From contig CAJNDT010003779.1 in the NCBI GenBank assembly GCA_905221615.1, forward strand, positions 1,504,581 through 1,568,580: a stretch of 64,000 nucleotides of DNA. The letters run 5' to 3'. A program made the translations under genes and the position numbers. This DNA comes from Symbiodinium sp. CCMP2592. Taxonomy: Eukaryota; Sar; Dinophyceae; Suessiales; Symbiodiniaceae. Positions 1 to 9,709 of this stretch are shown piece after piece (position 1 is the first letter of the stretch; each line of letters starts with the position of its first letter). Under the pieces are notes generated by a model that was not told the origin of the DNA, made no database searches, and saw only the letters and a list, made by a program, of their open reading frames with translations.

Positions 1-120
1 GGGGCTTAAGCTTTAAGGTTGGAGCTTTTGATTTTTAAAACGCTTAGCACAAAACGAAGTCTTCGAACGCTTAGCTGAGACATTTCGAACTTATCGGTAC
101 TAGAGGAAGGAAGCTGGTAC

Positions 121-197
121 CGAGCTGCTTTAAGTCCAGCATCTCGGTTGACATAGAGGATTGGGACCTCAATCTGTGAGCGGGCCGTGACCTCGAC
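121..197 (-). CDS. candidate internal exon, unknown protein
   Basis: On the minus strand an AG (CTAG) precedes a 77-nt stretch that reads VEVTARSQIEVPILYVNRDA and onward, with a GT (GTACCAG) at its end. The frame stays open to about position 6. Codons favour G or C at the third position, which suggests coding but was judged by eye. No family is recognised, and a chance open frame cannot be excluded. Confidence 0.28.
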
Positions 198-1118
198 CTA
201 GCGGTGCGTAGGATCCTCTGTCGCGTTTCCCGGTGTCCCAATCTCAACAACAAGCCGGGCCTTCAAACCCAAACCCTCGCCCCTTATCACGCCCAAACAC
301 GACACTGGCAAACCGCTCAGAAAAGTTCTATCGTCCCAAGATATCCATGATTTAGCCCGTTCGATACAAGGTAAACCCAATCAACCTCCTACCGGACCCA
401 AAGATAGCTCTTTTGAGGCGCAGTCTAGAAAGATCAACACCCACGATGACCCCGTGATGTCTTATGTCCATTTGCTAAAGCCCCTTTTCATCCCTTTTCC
501 CATGTCTCAGCTTTAAAGTCGATCCTGTTGCAATCAATCTCAGGACTTTAACCGAGATGATGCAGTACCATATCTCCTTCTCCTGCAAGTCGTGGTGGCG
601 GCTCGACAGCTACTAGCTCGTCTGTTCAGGTGACAGTTCGGAGGATGTGGTCGATGCTTCTGCATTCCTGTCTGCCTACAATCCTTTTTGTGGCTTAGCT
701 TGATGTGTTATGGTTAACCCAGTGTGTGGAGGTTGCAGACTACAGGCATGGCGTTGCTGTGTTCGAATTGTTCATTTCTGTTTCGAGGGGTGAGCGCTTC
801 AGATGTTGCTGCTTCGGGGGGTGCAGGCTCTGGATGTGGGGCGAGCAAAGCAGATTCCTGGAAATGCGATTGAGTGCTCAGCTCTAGGATTCAATGTTGG
901 AGTAAAGCTATGCCTGCGCTCCGTACAGCTCCAGCGGTCTCGAAGCTCTCCCTTGCTTACTATAGAAGCCCGAATAATCATCATTATCAATATTATTCAT
1001 TAAGGTTTCTTAATATAACTAAACCAAAGGAGCCCAAAACCCCATTCAAATTATTAGGCCCTTACTATACTCGTTTGCCTTAGGATGGCCTGAACCAGCG
1101 ATCCATGCTGTCCTTCGC
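198..1118. other. mostly unassigned DNA
   Basis: No gene can be defended here. A short + stretch at about 737-790 (DYRHGVAVFELFISVSR) lies between TTGCAG and GTGAGCGC and could be a small exon. The end of a family N palindromic element (AATTATTAGGCCC) is at about 1016-1075. Confidence 0.4.
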
Positions 1119-1230
1119 AGGTTTCCGAAAATTGGGAGTACCTTATTTGGGCGTCCTTTTAATAAGGATCCTACAATTTAGGGTACTATATTGGGGTCCC
1201 CTATTTTCGAAAACTCCCATATGCTTAGGT
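1119..1230. mobile_element. MITE-like palindrome, family A
   Basis: Imperfect inverted ends (TTTCCGAAAATTGGGAG against CTATTTTCGAAAACTCCC) enclose about 110 bp containing AAGGATCCTAC and ACTATATTGGGGTCCCC. The same layout recurs near 1642, 5930, 18377, 33886, 47521 and 59405. It is non-coding and fits a non-autonomous DNA transposon. Confidence 0.7.
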
Positions 1231-1641
1231 GCTTTCCTTTGGCCTGGGTGCCCTTCTTTCCCGGTGCATGGAATCCCTCCACACAAGGTGCCTTGTGTCT
1301 TAAGATTTTATTATGTTACATCAAGGCTTGTAGGGCGTAGGGTTTAGGACAAAAGGCGATCAGACTTTAGCCTTATTTTGAAGGGTCTGGGGCGCATGGT
1401 TTGGACTTTGGTGCAGAGTTTGGGGTTCTGTAGTTCTGTGGGCAACATAGGGCTATTGTTCATAATCCCAAGCCTCGTGAGCTTGGATAAGCCCCAGGCT
1501 GAAGAGCGTTGGGTTTTTGCCTTCAGGCTAGAAGCACTTACCTTGGTCCTCCGCTCCGCCTCTTAGTTGCTCCGCTACATGCTTCACGGCCTGTAGAAGT
1601 CAACTCGGAAACCCTGAAATGCGTTTTAAGCTTCAGGTATC

Positions 1642-1745
1642 TGGGAGTTTCCGAAAATAGGGGGCCCTAAGATAGTACCCCACATAGTAGGATCCTTATT
1701 ATAAGACACCAAAATAAGGTACCACCTAATTTCGGAAGCTCCCAA
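1642..1745. mobile_element. MITE-like palindrome, family A
   Basis: Ends TGGGAGTTTCCGAAAATAG and CTAATTTCGGAAGCTCCCA are inverted copies. The interior has TAGTAGGATCCTTATTATAAG, as in other family A copies. It is about 104 bp and non-coding. Confidence 0.8.
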
Positions 1746-1858
1746 AAGTGTATATAAGCTTCAGGGATCTAGGGCTCTTCATGCAACTGCAATATCGGCT
1801 CCGAGTCTCTGAAGACATCGGCTCCGGGTCTTTAAAGAGCCCTAGGAGCCTGATGATA

Positions 1859-1986
1859 TGGATGGTTGTCAAAATAATAGTCCCTTTTTTGGGTCCTTCT
1901 TTTTTATTATAATGCGGCACCTAATATTTAGGGCCTAATATTTAGGGTACCCAAATCAGGGACAATAATTTTAACAACTACCCATG
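1859..1986. mobile_element. MITE-like palindrome, family B
   Basis: GGATGGTTGTCAAAAT at the left pairs with TTTTAACAACTACCC at the right. Better-preserved copies lie at 19101, 27138 and 42688. The interior has a duplicated TAATATTTAGGG. Confidence 0.75.
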
Positions 1987-2388
1987 TAGCTCCGTCATGC
2001 ACTTCTCAGGCAGCTCTGAAGCTCTGGGAACCGGAGCCCAGAGGACTAATGAAGGGTCGGGAAGAGCTTATCATAACCTGCGGTAAAAAGTAATTGTTCT
2101 AATTTCCCACCTGCATGTATTGCATGTTTTTACCAAAAACACTCAGATTTACATGGCCCGCTAGTACATGCGTCCATACGTCTGCTTGTTTAGTCTGACT
2201 GTATAGGAAACCTAGCACAAACATCATGCAAACCCTACAAAGTCCGTTCACATGACAGGCGCTATGCGATGGCCAAGGATGCATCACCCGTATCGGATCA
2301 GGACGATGCCTTCAGGCGGTTCAGGGGGTTTAGGGCTCAGCGGGAAAGGACTTACAGCAATTTCAGGCCTCAGTAGCTGAGAGCACAG

Positions 2389-2662
2389 CTACGTTTTTGG
2401 TGAGGGTGTGGGGTGGGGTGTGGCGGCCAGCGAACTTAGAAACTGTGCACCGGACTTCACAGGAATTGAATGTGAAGTGTAACAGCCTACTCTGCCCTGC
2501 TCTACTCCACCGTACGTGCAGGCACCATGACCTGCGCACACGGGTCGCTAACATTAGTCTGGACCCTAAATGAACCGTCCAGACCCCCACTAGCACTTCA
2601 CTTGGTTCCTTTCCTGGAGCATTGCGCATGAATCCTAGAATCGACCCAATCCCGACGAGGAA
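2389..2662 (-). CDS. candidate two-exon gene end, unknown
   Basis: Minus strand. Exon 2662-2602 follows GCCGTTGCAG and reads FLVGIGSILGFMRNAPGKEP, ending before GTGAAG. A 70-nt intron ends in GTGTGCGCAG. Exon 2531-2389 reads HGACTYGGVEQGRVGCYTSH and continues to a TAG. The phases agree (one nucleotide plus two). No family is recognised, and the pairing of splice sites is my choice among several. Confidence 0.28.
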
Positions 2663-2926
2663 CTGCAACGGCACTTCAGTTCCATTCTCCTAAGCTGTAG
2701 GTGTCAAGCCTCGTAAACCTGAAAAAAGGTTTAAGCCCCGTGGAACTGTTACACTGTACACACAAGCACTTATCGAACCCTGGTAAAGCCCTATAGAGCC
2801 CTCCTATAGAGCCTGTCAAACACCGAACCCCAAATAAACATGCTGAATGCAGTGATCCATCCTGGGACTTCAGCATCATTGTAGTTGCGCCTGAGGGCCT
2901 GTTCCAAGCATACCAGCTGAAGGGAT

Positions 2927-2955
2927 AAACCCTAAACCCTAAACCCTAAACCCTG
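2927..2955. repeat. interstitial telomere-like repeat
   Basis: Four to five consecutive CCCTAAA units, the last decaying to CCCTGAA. One of dozens of such tracts in the window. Confidence 0.9.
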
Positions 2956-3101
2956 AACCATAGCCCAGAAGGTGGGTTTTTAGGATTCAGGATAGTTTTC
3001 GGGCTCAGAGGATTTCGGGTTGAGGACCTCTTCCAGTCATCTTAGCCGAAGCGATCTCCATCACAATAGGGTTCAGGGTAGTGACATTAATACAGCTGTA
3101 G

Positions 3102-3257
3102 CGCGTTCGGGACGAAGCTGCATGGAGAATCATAACAAGCAAACCGCTCTCAGATCTGGGTCAGAGCGAGTTCTCTGATGCAATGCCTTCCATCAAAGAC
3201 CCACCAGCCTTAAGCTTTGGTTCATGGGATTCGCTGCACTCTCAGCCAGCCGTTTAA
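3102..3257 (+). CDS. candidate terminal exon, 51 residues
   Basis: After ACAGCTGTAG the frame reads RVRDEAAWRIITSKPLSDLG, continues through FSDAMPSIKDPPALSFGS, and ends at TAA 3255-3257. It is polar with Ser and Pro, as in a flexible C-terminus. No family is recognised. Nothing upstream could be joined to it with confidence. Confidence 0.35.
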   Translation, partial: RVRDEAAWRIITSKPLSDLGQSEFSDAMPSIKDPPALSFGSWDSLHSQPAV

Positions 3258-3508
3258 TCAGGACTACTACACCTGAATAAATGTACACTGAATGTAGACA
3301 GTCTCTTCTTGATCATGCTGTGAAGCTCAATGTGCGGATCTCGCTGTTAGTGAGTTGAGTGTCTGAAGTTCGTTCAGCATCGGAACGAATCATACGAGAA
3401 CGAGTCCTGAACTCAAGCCAAAGCTTTGCAACTAAACTCTTGCAGAACATGCCTAGATCCTCCTTCTACCCTCTATTAGAAACTGAATACCTGCTAGCAG
3501 GGACCACA

Positions 3509-3863
3509 TATATATATATACATACATACACCTCAGTTTGGCTGCATAAAGAGGATCCAGGTAATTACATAGCCCCAGACTCCAAAAGCGCCAGGGGCGT
3601 GGAGATGCAGCCGGAACCTGCCTACTTGGGGGCTTGAGACAAGGACTTCTCTCGGCTCTGTGTAACGTACACGCGGACGTGCATAGGTACATACATGAGC
3701 ACATGCATACATGCACACTATCCTCATACCCTACATACATGCGTACATGTGTGTGTGTGTGTGTGTGTTTGTGCGTGTTTGTGTGTGTTTGTGTGTGTTT
3801 GTGTGTGTGTGTGTGCGTGTGTGCTTGTGTGTTTGTGTGTTTGTATGTTTGTGTGTGTGTGTG
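3509..3863. repeat. TA and GT microsatellites
   Basis: A short TATATA run at 3509-3526 is followed by a GT-rich run at 3750-3863 with interspersed TTT, i.e. GTGTGTTTGTGTG units. Open frames across it (CVCVCV or HTHTHT) are artefacts. A weak + frame at 3361-3460 (SEVRSASERIIRERVL) precedes it. Confidence 0.9.
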
Positions 3864-3880
3864 ATTTTGCCGGAGCTCAG

Positions 3881-4274
3881 ACCTGCGTGAGGAAGCCGGC
3901 GACAAGATTCTGCAGCTGCAGCGAGCAGCCGATACCTGTAGAGATCTGGGAGACCGTGTGTCCCAGCTATTCGAACCTCAAAGTTAAGTTAATGTAGTGT
4001 TAGGTTACGGTTTGTTCCGTTTGTTTTACCGTTTTGGCTTGAAGGTATGCATGCCAGAGCCCCAAGCCAACACGCAGAGGCAACCAGCAGAGTGAGAGAT
4101 AGACAATGCGACCGTGAGAATATGCGGGTGTGTCCAGAAAAAATTTACTGTCGTCACAAGACCTCCGTCCCCACACCAAATGACGTGAGTAAAGAAATCC
4201 CAATAGCATCGCTTTCCCAGCAAAAGAAGGACCGTCTGGAGCAGAAGGAAGCTATCGCCAGGTCCCGGCTCAAG
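3881..4274 (+). CDS. candidate coiled-coil exons
   Basis: Exon 3881-3982 follows GGAGCTCAG and reads LREEAGDKILQLQRAADTCR then DLGDRVSQLFEPQ, with GTTAAG after it. Exon 4221-4274 lies between TTTCCCAG and GTGAGC and reads QKKDRLEQKEAIARSRLK. A GTGAGT at 4185 would give a 36-nt intron before it. Both exons are Glu/Lys/Arg/Leu-rich with heptad character, so a coiled coil is likely. What lies between them (about 4040-4184) is uncertain in frame. These are among the more convincing coding stretches, but no named family is recognised. Confidence 0.45.
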
Positions 4275-4388
4275 GTGAGCCCTTGAATCCCAGATACGCT
4301 TTGATTAGGGACTAGGGTTTAGGGCTTAAGGTTTAGGGTTTAGGATCTGTCTATCTGTTTAGATATCAGCTTCCTCGCTCTCACTTTC

Positions 4389-4437
4389 TCTATCTCTCTG
4401 TGTCTCTCTCTCTCTCTCTCTCTCGCCCCCTCTCGCA
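4389..4437. repeat. CT microsatellite
   Basis: Pyrimidine-rich TCTCTCTCTCTCTCTC run just downstream of the candidate exon at 4221-4274. Confidence 0.9.
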
Positions 4438-4823
4438 TCTCTCCAACTGTTTGTCTGTCTCTTCGCTTCTGCCAGAGTGAGCCATTGAACCCGTGAGCGC
4501 CTGAATCCCAAACCCCTACATAAGCGTCTAAACGCTAGTCTAGACCCCGAGAGTAGCGTTAGAATACTCCTGAAATTACAATATTGAGAGAGTCAGCCTT
4601 AAACGCGAAATTCAGAAGGATCCTGCGTAAGTCCAGACCGTAGGCTCTGAAGCCCTAGACCTCAAGTGTCAGTATCGATCACCAAAACTTGACCTTAGAA
4701 CAGCAGACTCTTAAATTATGTTTGCATCAGGCGCGGATATCTGGATTTCTTCTATCATGGTATGGCATTTTGCTTGCTAAGTCTTTAGAGTTTAGGGTTG
4801 TTTGAGCTGCAAACTGGTTTGTC

Positions 4824-5153
4824 ATGGCTCACATGCGCACCGGGACATCTCAAAGAGAAGGCGCTATCTTCACAAGGAGTGCGGCTGCGCCACGGTTTGG
4901 CGACGCACCACAGTCTCGAAGAGACCCTCGTTTATCTAGCACACGAAATCAGGATTGGCTAGCCCACCTGTTCGTGCCAAGGAAAAAGCAGCTCGGAAAC
5001 AGCGTTGAAACCGTAGACGCCCTAGCTTCCCGCTTCTGCATGATTTTGCTCCGGTTTCGCTGTTTTTCCTTGCTAGAAGGCTGCTGTCATCTAGGGACCT
5101 CACTCCCTAAAACCGGGTGTCAGGGTCTTGTTCAAGCCCTCCTCAAACCCTAA
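4824..5153 (+). CDS. open frame, 109 residues, unknown
   Basis: Open from ATG to TAA, with MAHMRTGTSQREGAIFTR at the start and a plausible middle (QDWLAHLFVPRKKQLGNS). A second frame over 4807-4950 (EKALSSQGVRLRHGLATHHS) also looks protein-like, so the true frame, if any, is undecided. The 3' end runs into telomere-like repeats. Confidence 0.22.
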   Translation: MAHMRTGTSQREGAIFTRSAAAPRFGDAPQSRRDPRLSSTRNQDWLAHLFVPRKKQLGNSVETVDALASRFCMILLRFRCFSLLEGCCHLGTSLPKTGCQGLVQALLKP

Positions 5154-5178
5154 CCCCTATAAACCCTAAACCCCTAGA
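5146..5178. repeat. telomere-like repeat
   Basis: CCCTAACCCCTATAAACCC and neighbouring units, degenerate. The DNA from here to 5455 holds only short decayed repeats and no defensible gene. Confidence 0.7.
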
Positions 5179-5455
5179 GATCTAAGGACTCATATATTAA
5201 GGCTTTTGGGCCCAAAGACCATACTACATAAGGCTTTTGGGCTATTTTGATCCCTAGGGAACTGAAAACTCACCAACTACCCTGCAGTGTACCCCAAACA
5301 GCCGCTAGCAAGGACCATAAGGGATCCATTAAAGGGGCATTCGCGGGGTCCTGGTCCTGGTAAACCTGAAGATACACCGGAAGCCCTGGTCCTCCAGAGG
5401 TCCGTTAAAGGGGTTTAGGGTTTAGGATTGATGCCGGTTTGGGTTTTCAGATTTA

Positions 5456-5566
5456 CTTGGGTTTGGAGTACCATACTTGAATACTTTGTTTTGGTACTTG
5501 TTCCGTAAAGAAGCCAATCTGAAATAAAAGTCTATTCTTTTTTCTCCCTGGTTACTTCAAAATCCA
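5456..5566. mobile_element. dispersed repeat, family Q
   Basis: Shares GAGTACC-TACTTGAATA, TTTGTTCC-TAAAGAA and CTGGTTACTTCAAA-TCCAG in the same order with 26440-26545. It ends in an AG that could act as a splice acceptor. Non-coding. Confidence 0.7.
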
Positions 5567-5683
5567 GTTTAGGATTTAGGATTACAAATCTGCTTCAGGG
5601 GCTGGTTGGGATGCAGGTTTCGTGTACGCTGAAACTTCGAAATCCTGGTGTTCCCTTACCAACCTCACACCTGGAAACCCCAA

Positions 5684-5773
5684 GGGACCATGTACCCAAA
5701 TGGTATATACTTCGGCCTTAACGTACTCCGTATTTAGGTTCCTCGGGCCCAGAGTATAAACTATCTGGGTACG
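5684..5773. mobile_element. MITE-like element, family C
   Basis: ACCATGTACCCAAATGGTA at the left matches the copies at 42243 and 58945 (ATAGTATATAC and GGCC in the interior). The right end carries CTATCTGGGTAC. Degenerate. Confidence 0.55.
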
Positions 5774-5929
5774 CAAACCCTCAAACCCTATACCCCATAG
5801 ACCCTTATAGAACCCTCATGGTGCCCGCAAAGGAACCCTTAAAGGAAACCTATTTGGGCACATTGACCCTTAGGAAACTTTGAACTGACAAGACAAGAGT
5901 CTGCCGGAGCTGTCGGCCGATCCTCTATC

Positions 5930-6020
5930 GGAGTTTCCGAAAATCAGGGGCACCTCAACTTTGGGGGTCCTTATGATAAAGATCCCACCAGAAATGGGTC
6001 CCTATTTCCGGAAACTCCCA
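5930..6020. mobile_element. MITE-like palindrome, family A
   Basis: CGGAGTTTCCGAAAATCAGG and CTATTTCCGGAAACTCCCA form the inverted ends. GGTCCTTATGATAAAGATCC is in the middle. Confidence 0.8.
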
Positions 6021-6056
6021 CATCCCGAAAACCTTGACTTGAATCGAGTCCTTCAG

Positions 6057-6140
6057 CTTCAACTGCAACCCCCACAGCTGCTATAGTTGCCGCTGTAGTG
6101 CCCTATGTCTTTCCTGGAGAAGCCTCAAATTCGCTCCCAG
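6057..6140 (+). CDS. candidate internal exon, Ala/Thr-rich
   Basis: Bounded by CCTTCAG and GTCGAATT. Reads STATPTAAIVAAVVPYVFPG then EASNSLP. It sits directly after the family A element at 5930-6020, so that element would lie inside the preceding intron. No family is recognised. Confidence 0.33.
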
Positions 6141-6580
6141 GTCGAATTGGGAGATCCCTTAAAGGGATCCGTCTTAACCTTACGTCTGGCTGGGGACCCT
6201 ATATCCCCAATGGTCCCCTCAATACTAACTCCCATTCGCTAGCTCAGGCTTGAGAACGAAAGCTCCGAGCCCCGCGCTGCCCTCTTCGCCTGGCCGAATC
6301 CTCAGTGCGGGTTTACAGTCGATCCACTTTTTCTGTTGTTTGTGGATTTTTGCTTTTGGGTTGGGATCTTCATGATTGCGGTTAATTACAGGGTTCAGAA
6401 AAAAGCTTGGATCGCACCCTCAATTCCAACCGTTACACCGGACAATTAGATGTCCATATATAAACGGAGACCTATGTGTGTTGCTCTCGTGTTTACTTGT
6501 GGCATCATTGCTGCCTGTGTCTTGTACGTCTACCGCGGCCTCTTTCATTAGCTTTGTTCTTTGATATTTCTGTTGCGCAG

Positions 6581-6691
6581 GTTCCGTGTGCCGGGCGTCT
6601 ACACTGGACACACGGAGGCGGAAGCCTTACTATCCTATACCTAAACTCCTTATGTGGGATTGGCAACTCCATCACATGCACCTCATGCAAG
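6581..6691 (+). CDS. candidate internal exon, frame ambiguous
   Basis: A strong acceptor (CTTTGATATTTCTGTTGCGCAG) and a donor (CAAG|GTGAAG) define 111 nt. One frame is open throughout (TLDTRRRKPYYPIPKLLMWD). A second reads FRVPGVYTGHTEAEALLSYT and stops at 6644. The borders are better supported than the frame. Confidence 0.35.
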
Positions 6692-6958
6692 GTGAAGGAC
6701 TACTAGCGCGAATCTTGTATGAAACGGTTTCAGGATCCTTGGGAAGGTGTGTCTCTGCAGCTTTCGGGTTTAAGTTAAATCCGTCCTTCAACTCGAGAGT
6801 CCAGAGCCCCCCAGCCCCAGGCCGATAAGGAGCTGAAGTCAAGTTTCAAGCGCACTGTACTTAATTACTAGAGTCTACGATGTGCTGCAAAGCCTAAACG
6901 GTGTAATGTAAGAAGGCACAGTTGGAGCCTCTGGGTAGGACCCTTTCATGACTTACAT

Positions 6959-7234
6959 GTGCATAATAAATTTAGCGGTGAAGGTTTCGAGTTTGTTCAC
7001 GATCTGTGTGCGAATTCCTTTGTGTCATTGAGTAGAGCGCTGAAAAGGCGAGTCGCTCACATGCATAAATTGCTTAAATTCCCAATGTTGAAAGCCCAAA
7101 ACCACAAAACCCCCGAATCCTTATGGATCCTATGCAACCTAAACAATAAAATCCTCTCGGCTGTGAAGTGTATACCTTGGCCGCAAAGTATTCACCTGGC
7201 ATTAGGGAGGCCCCTTAAAGGGGACCCTTCTTAG
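6959..7234 (+). CDS. open frame, 91 residues, unknown
   Basis: Reads SGEGFEFVHDLCANSFVSLS then RALKRRVAHMHKLLKFPM, followed by less convincing sequence that enters a dispersed repeat at about 7202. There is no clear splice border. Confidence 0.2.
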   Translation: MHNKFSGEGFEFVHDLCANSFVSLSRALKRRVAHMHKLLKFPMLKAQNHKTPESLWILCNLNNKILSAVKCIPWPQSIHLALGRPLKGDPS

Positions 7235-7425
7235 CCCTACTTATTATGATGGCTCTCTTAAGAGGGACCGTTGTGAAAGGGTCTACACCCCCAAGGGTCC
7301 CCGTAATCCCAACTCCCACCCCAAGGGTCCAAAGGAGCCCAATAACAAGGCACTTGGGTTTAGGATAGTAGTTATGTAGTTTATACTTGGGAGAGTACAT
7401 GATTTTTCGGTACTTGGACCTTTGG
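7202..7425. mobile_element. two decayed dispersed repeats
   Basis: 7202-7318 resembles 44732-44816 (GGGAGGCCCC, GGCTCTCTTAA, AGGGTCTACA-CCCC in order). 7341-7425 resembles family D in reverse orientation (TAGTTATGTAGTTTATACTTGG, GTACTTGGACC). Confidence 0.5.
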
Positions 7426-7451
7426 TGCTAAAAAGAGGAAGTCGATGCCAG

Positions 7452-7538
7452 GAGAATTTCGGCCCGGAGGGGCTGCGCCGGGCTGACGAGTTCCGTCGCT
7501 ACGTGCGGCCGCGTCTGCGGAAGGCCTCGGGCTTTGGG
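7452..7538 (+). CDS. candidate basic exon, unknown
   Basis: After GATGCCAG the frame reads ENFGPEGLRRADEFRRYVRP then RLRKASGFG, running into TTTAGGG-like repeats with a weak GT. Nearly every codon ends in G or C, the strongest such bias I noticed in the window. The charge pattern suggests a basic helix. No family is recognised. Confidence 0.42.
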
Positions 7539-7985
7539 GTTTTAGGGTTCAGGGTTTCGGGTTAAGGGTTAAAGTTTAGGGTATGGTTACTTAGGGTTTA
7601 GGGTCTTTGAGTCTAGGGTCGAGGAGGGCTTTGGGGCTGAAGAGGGTTTTGGGTTTCGGGGAAGGTAACTACATATCATACATCTATACTTATGACCCTT
7701 ATTTCAAACTAAGGTACCAATAGCCCTACTTACTAAGTGTGAAGGATCTGCGGTTTAGGATGTCGGGTTCAGGGCTTTTAGGGTCCACAAGCGTTCAGGG
7801 GTTTGTTCTTGTTTCCTTTTCGTTTGGTGGGAGGTTTTGTTCAAGCTTAGCGCTCCAGGGTTTAGGGATACGCAATTGCGGCTTGGGGGGTTGTGCGTTG
7901 CAAGTGCGGGGGTTGAAGGTGTTGGCACCGTGGGGTGCAGGGTTTGGGTCGTCAGAGCGGAGCATTCAGCTTAGGAATCGGACCC
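7539..7985. repeat. degenerate TTTAGGG-rich DNA
   Basis: Repeated GGGTTTAGGG, GGGTTCAGGG and GGGTTAAGGG variants. A Gly-rich open frame at 7739-8056 follows this repeat and is probably not a gene. Confidence 0.6.
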
Positions 7986-8083
7986 TTGGAGGAAATAATC
8001 ATATACTCACCCAAATCCTAACCTACATAACTATTATCCCAAAACCGAGTACCTAATTATTGGGTCCTTTGGACCCTTTAAGT
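7986..8083. mobile_element. dispersed element, family D
   Basis: Shares CAAATCCTAACCTACA-AACTA, ATCC-AAAACCGAGTACC and ATTATTGGGTCCTTTGG with 24693-24800. In both places a candidate exon begins 40-60 nt downstream. Confidence 0.75.
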
Positions 8084-8144
8084 CGCACCAAACACCTTCC
8101 TCAATCCTGAACCCAATTCCCCACAGTCAACCCCCCCCCCCCAG

Positions 8145-8252
8145 GTCGCCACGGAGCAGCGCCAAGCTTGTCCGGGCGCATCGGGACCTGTGGCAGAGGA
8201 GCTTTCAGATGCATGGGGTGTTCTTCCTTGTAGTCGAGTAGATAACCTTTAA
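8145..8252 (+). CDS. candidate terminal exon after poly-C acceptor
   Basis: A run of 14 C directly followed by AG precedes VATEQRQACPGASGPVAEEL then SDAWGVLPCSRVDNL and TAA. Codons are GC-ending. The upstream intron would hold the family D element. No family is recognised. Confidence 0.38.
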   Translation, partial: VATEQRQACPGASGPVAEELSDAWGVLPCSRVDNL

Positions 8253-8340
8253 CCTTTTTTGGGTAGTAGTATAGTCCCTATATTATCCCTATATAAACCA
8301 AAAAAGTTAACCTTTAGTTCGCATGATACCCGACAAGCAG
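8253..8340. mobile_element. short palindrome with AACCTTTTTTGG ends
   Basis: TAACCTTTTTTGGGTAG pairs loosely with ACCAAAAAAGTTAACC. The following GTTAACCTTTAGTTC...CGACAAGCAG is shared with 47249-47283. Confidence 0.45.
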
Positions 8341-8358
8341 GTCTTCAGTTCTAACTAT

Positions 8359-8459
8359 TTGGGTTTAGGGTTTAAGGGGTCGTTAACAGCATGGTTTAGA
8401 GTCCATAATTACCAGGGTTTAGGTTTTAAGGGGTCGTTAACAGCATGGATTAGAGTCCA
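8359..8459. repeat. 54-bp direct duplication
   Basis: GGGGTCGTTAACAGCATGG and GAGTCCA occur twice in the same order about 54 bp apart, with one or two differences. Confidence 0.85.
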
Positions 8460-8503
8460 GGTTCTATGCCTCTTGGAAAGGGTGTTTCTCTAAGTGTAGA
8501 CAG

Positions 8504-8623
8504 ATGTCGGAGCAAAGCACCCTCATGCCTGCCCGTAGGTCAAGGGCATGTCCTGTCACCCCAATAGCTACGTATTTAATCTCGAAGCTGGGCATCTGCA
8601 TGACCTGTCGACGAAGCTACTAG
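8504..8623 (+). CDS. candidate short ATG exon, 39 residues
   Basis: After GTGTAGACAG an ATG opens MSEQSTLMPARRSRACPVTP then IATYLISKLGICMTCRRSY and TAG. Reads smoothly but is short. It could also be an internal or terminal exon. Confidence 0.28.
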   Translation: MSEQSTLMPARRSRACPVTPIATYLISKLGICMTCRRSY

Positions 8624-9179
8624 ACCCTAAGACCCTAAAGCCCTAAGTGGCATGGACCTTTAGGGTCTATTTGGCAATCCTGCTGGGCTTTGTACTTAAA
8701 CTGCAACAACACCACGGCGACAAGGACGACGACGACTCGGTTTAGCACGACGATGACTGGGTTCAGCACGGCGACGACAAGGTCTGGCACGACGGTTACA
8801 TCGGGAGGCCAAAGCGTGTACAGTGTCAAGGTCTCGACAGGAGTTTACGGGTCTAGGGTCTTAGCTCCTAACTATGGTTTACCGGGGTCAGTATACTATG
8901 GAAGATCTAAGGTTTGGAGTTTATGAGGATTTAGATGGTTTTACGCTCTCACAACTCGGGCATGCCAGGCGACGTTCTCCGTGCTGGTTTTAGGGTCTAT
9001 CACAATGTCCTCCCGTCCCTCTCGCGCCGGGAACCATCAAGAATCTGTCTTGTGTATCACTCGTCCTGTTTCTTTCTCTCACCGTTCCTCTTCCTGCCTA
9101 TCCACTCTGCCGTTTGTCAAGAAGACACAGAAATTGAAGTCATGACAGAGGAATAGGCATGAAGATGGACGAAGTGAAC
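8624..9179. other. triplet-rich and unassigned DNA
   Basis: 8700-8790 is built of ACGACG/CGACAA-like triplets that translate as Thr runs. The rest shows no gene I can support and becomes pyrimidine-rich near 9060. Confidence 0.5.
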
Positions 9180-9635
9180 TCTTCATTCTCTCGTCTCTCC
9201 CTTCTCTCCTTCCTTTGATTGATCCTTTTTCTGTTTCTTTTCTTGTCGCCTTCTGCTTTCAATGACAGGGGTAACACGAGGGAGGTCTCGCTTCCGCCTC
9301 TCTCTCTCTCTCTCTCTCTCTTTTTCTCGCTCTGTCTTCCTCTCTGCCGTGTCTCGCTCTCTCATCTCTTCTGTCCCCTCTTTCCTTGCTCCGTTGCTGG
9401 AAGGAATCGAAAACAGAAGCGAAGACATAAGATGGAGGAAGATGGTTGGGAGAAGGAAGGTGGATTCCTCCCTCACTCGGCTCTTTGATTTTTTGGCTCT
9501 TGCCTTCTTTTCTCTGCTCCTATCCTTCTTCACAATTAGAAGGAGAAGCGACAAGAACGGAGAGCTCAGGGAGAGCAAGTGATACTGTTCCTCATAATCT
9601 CCTCCTTCCTCGTGTTCATTGCGTTGTCCATCTCC

Positions 9636-9709
<74 letters not shown>

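Noticed and set aside
3453-3997. Frames rich in Cys-Val or His-Thr
   Set aside because: GT microsatellite translation.
6581-6644. VPGVYTGH as a PGYTGH-type microtubule-protein motif
   Set aside because: One short partial match in one of two competing frames; not enough to name a family.
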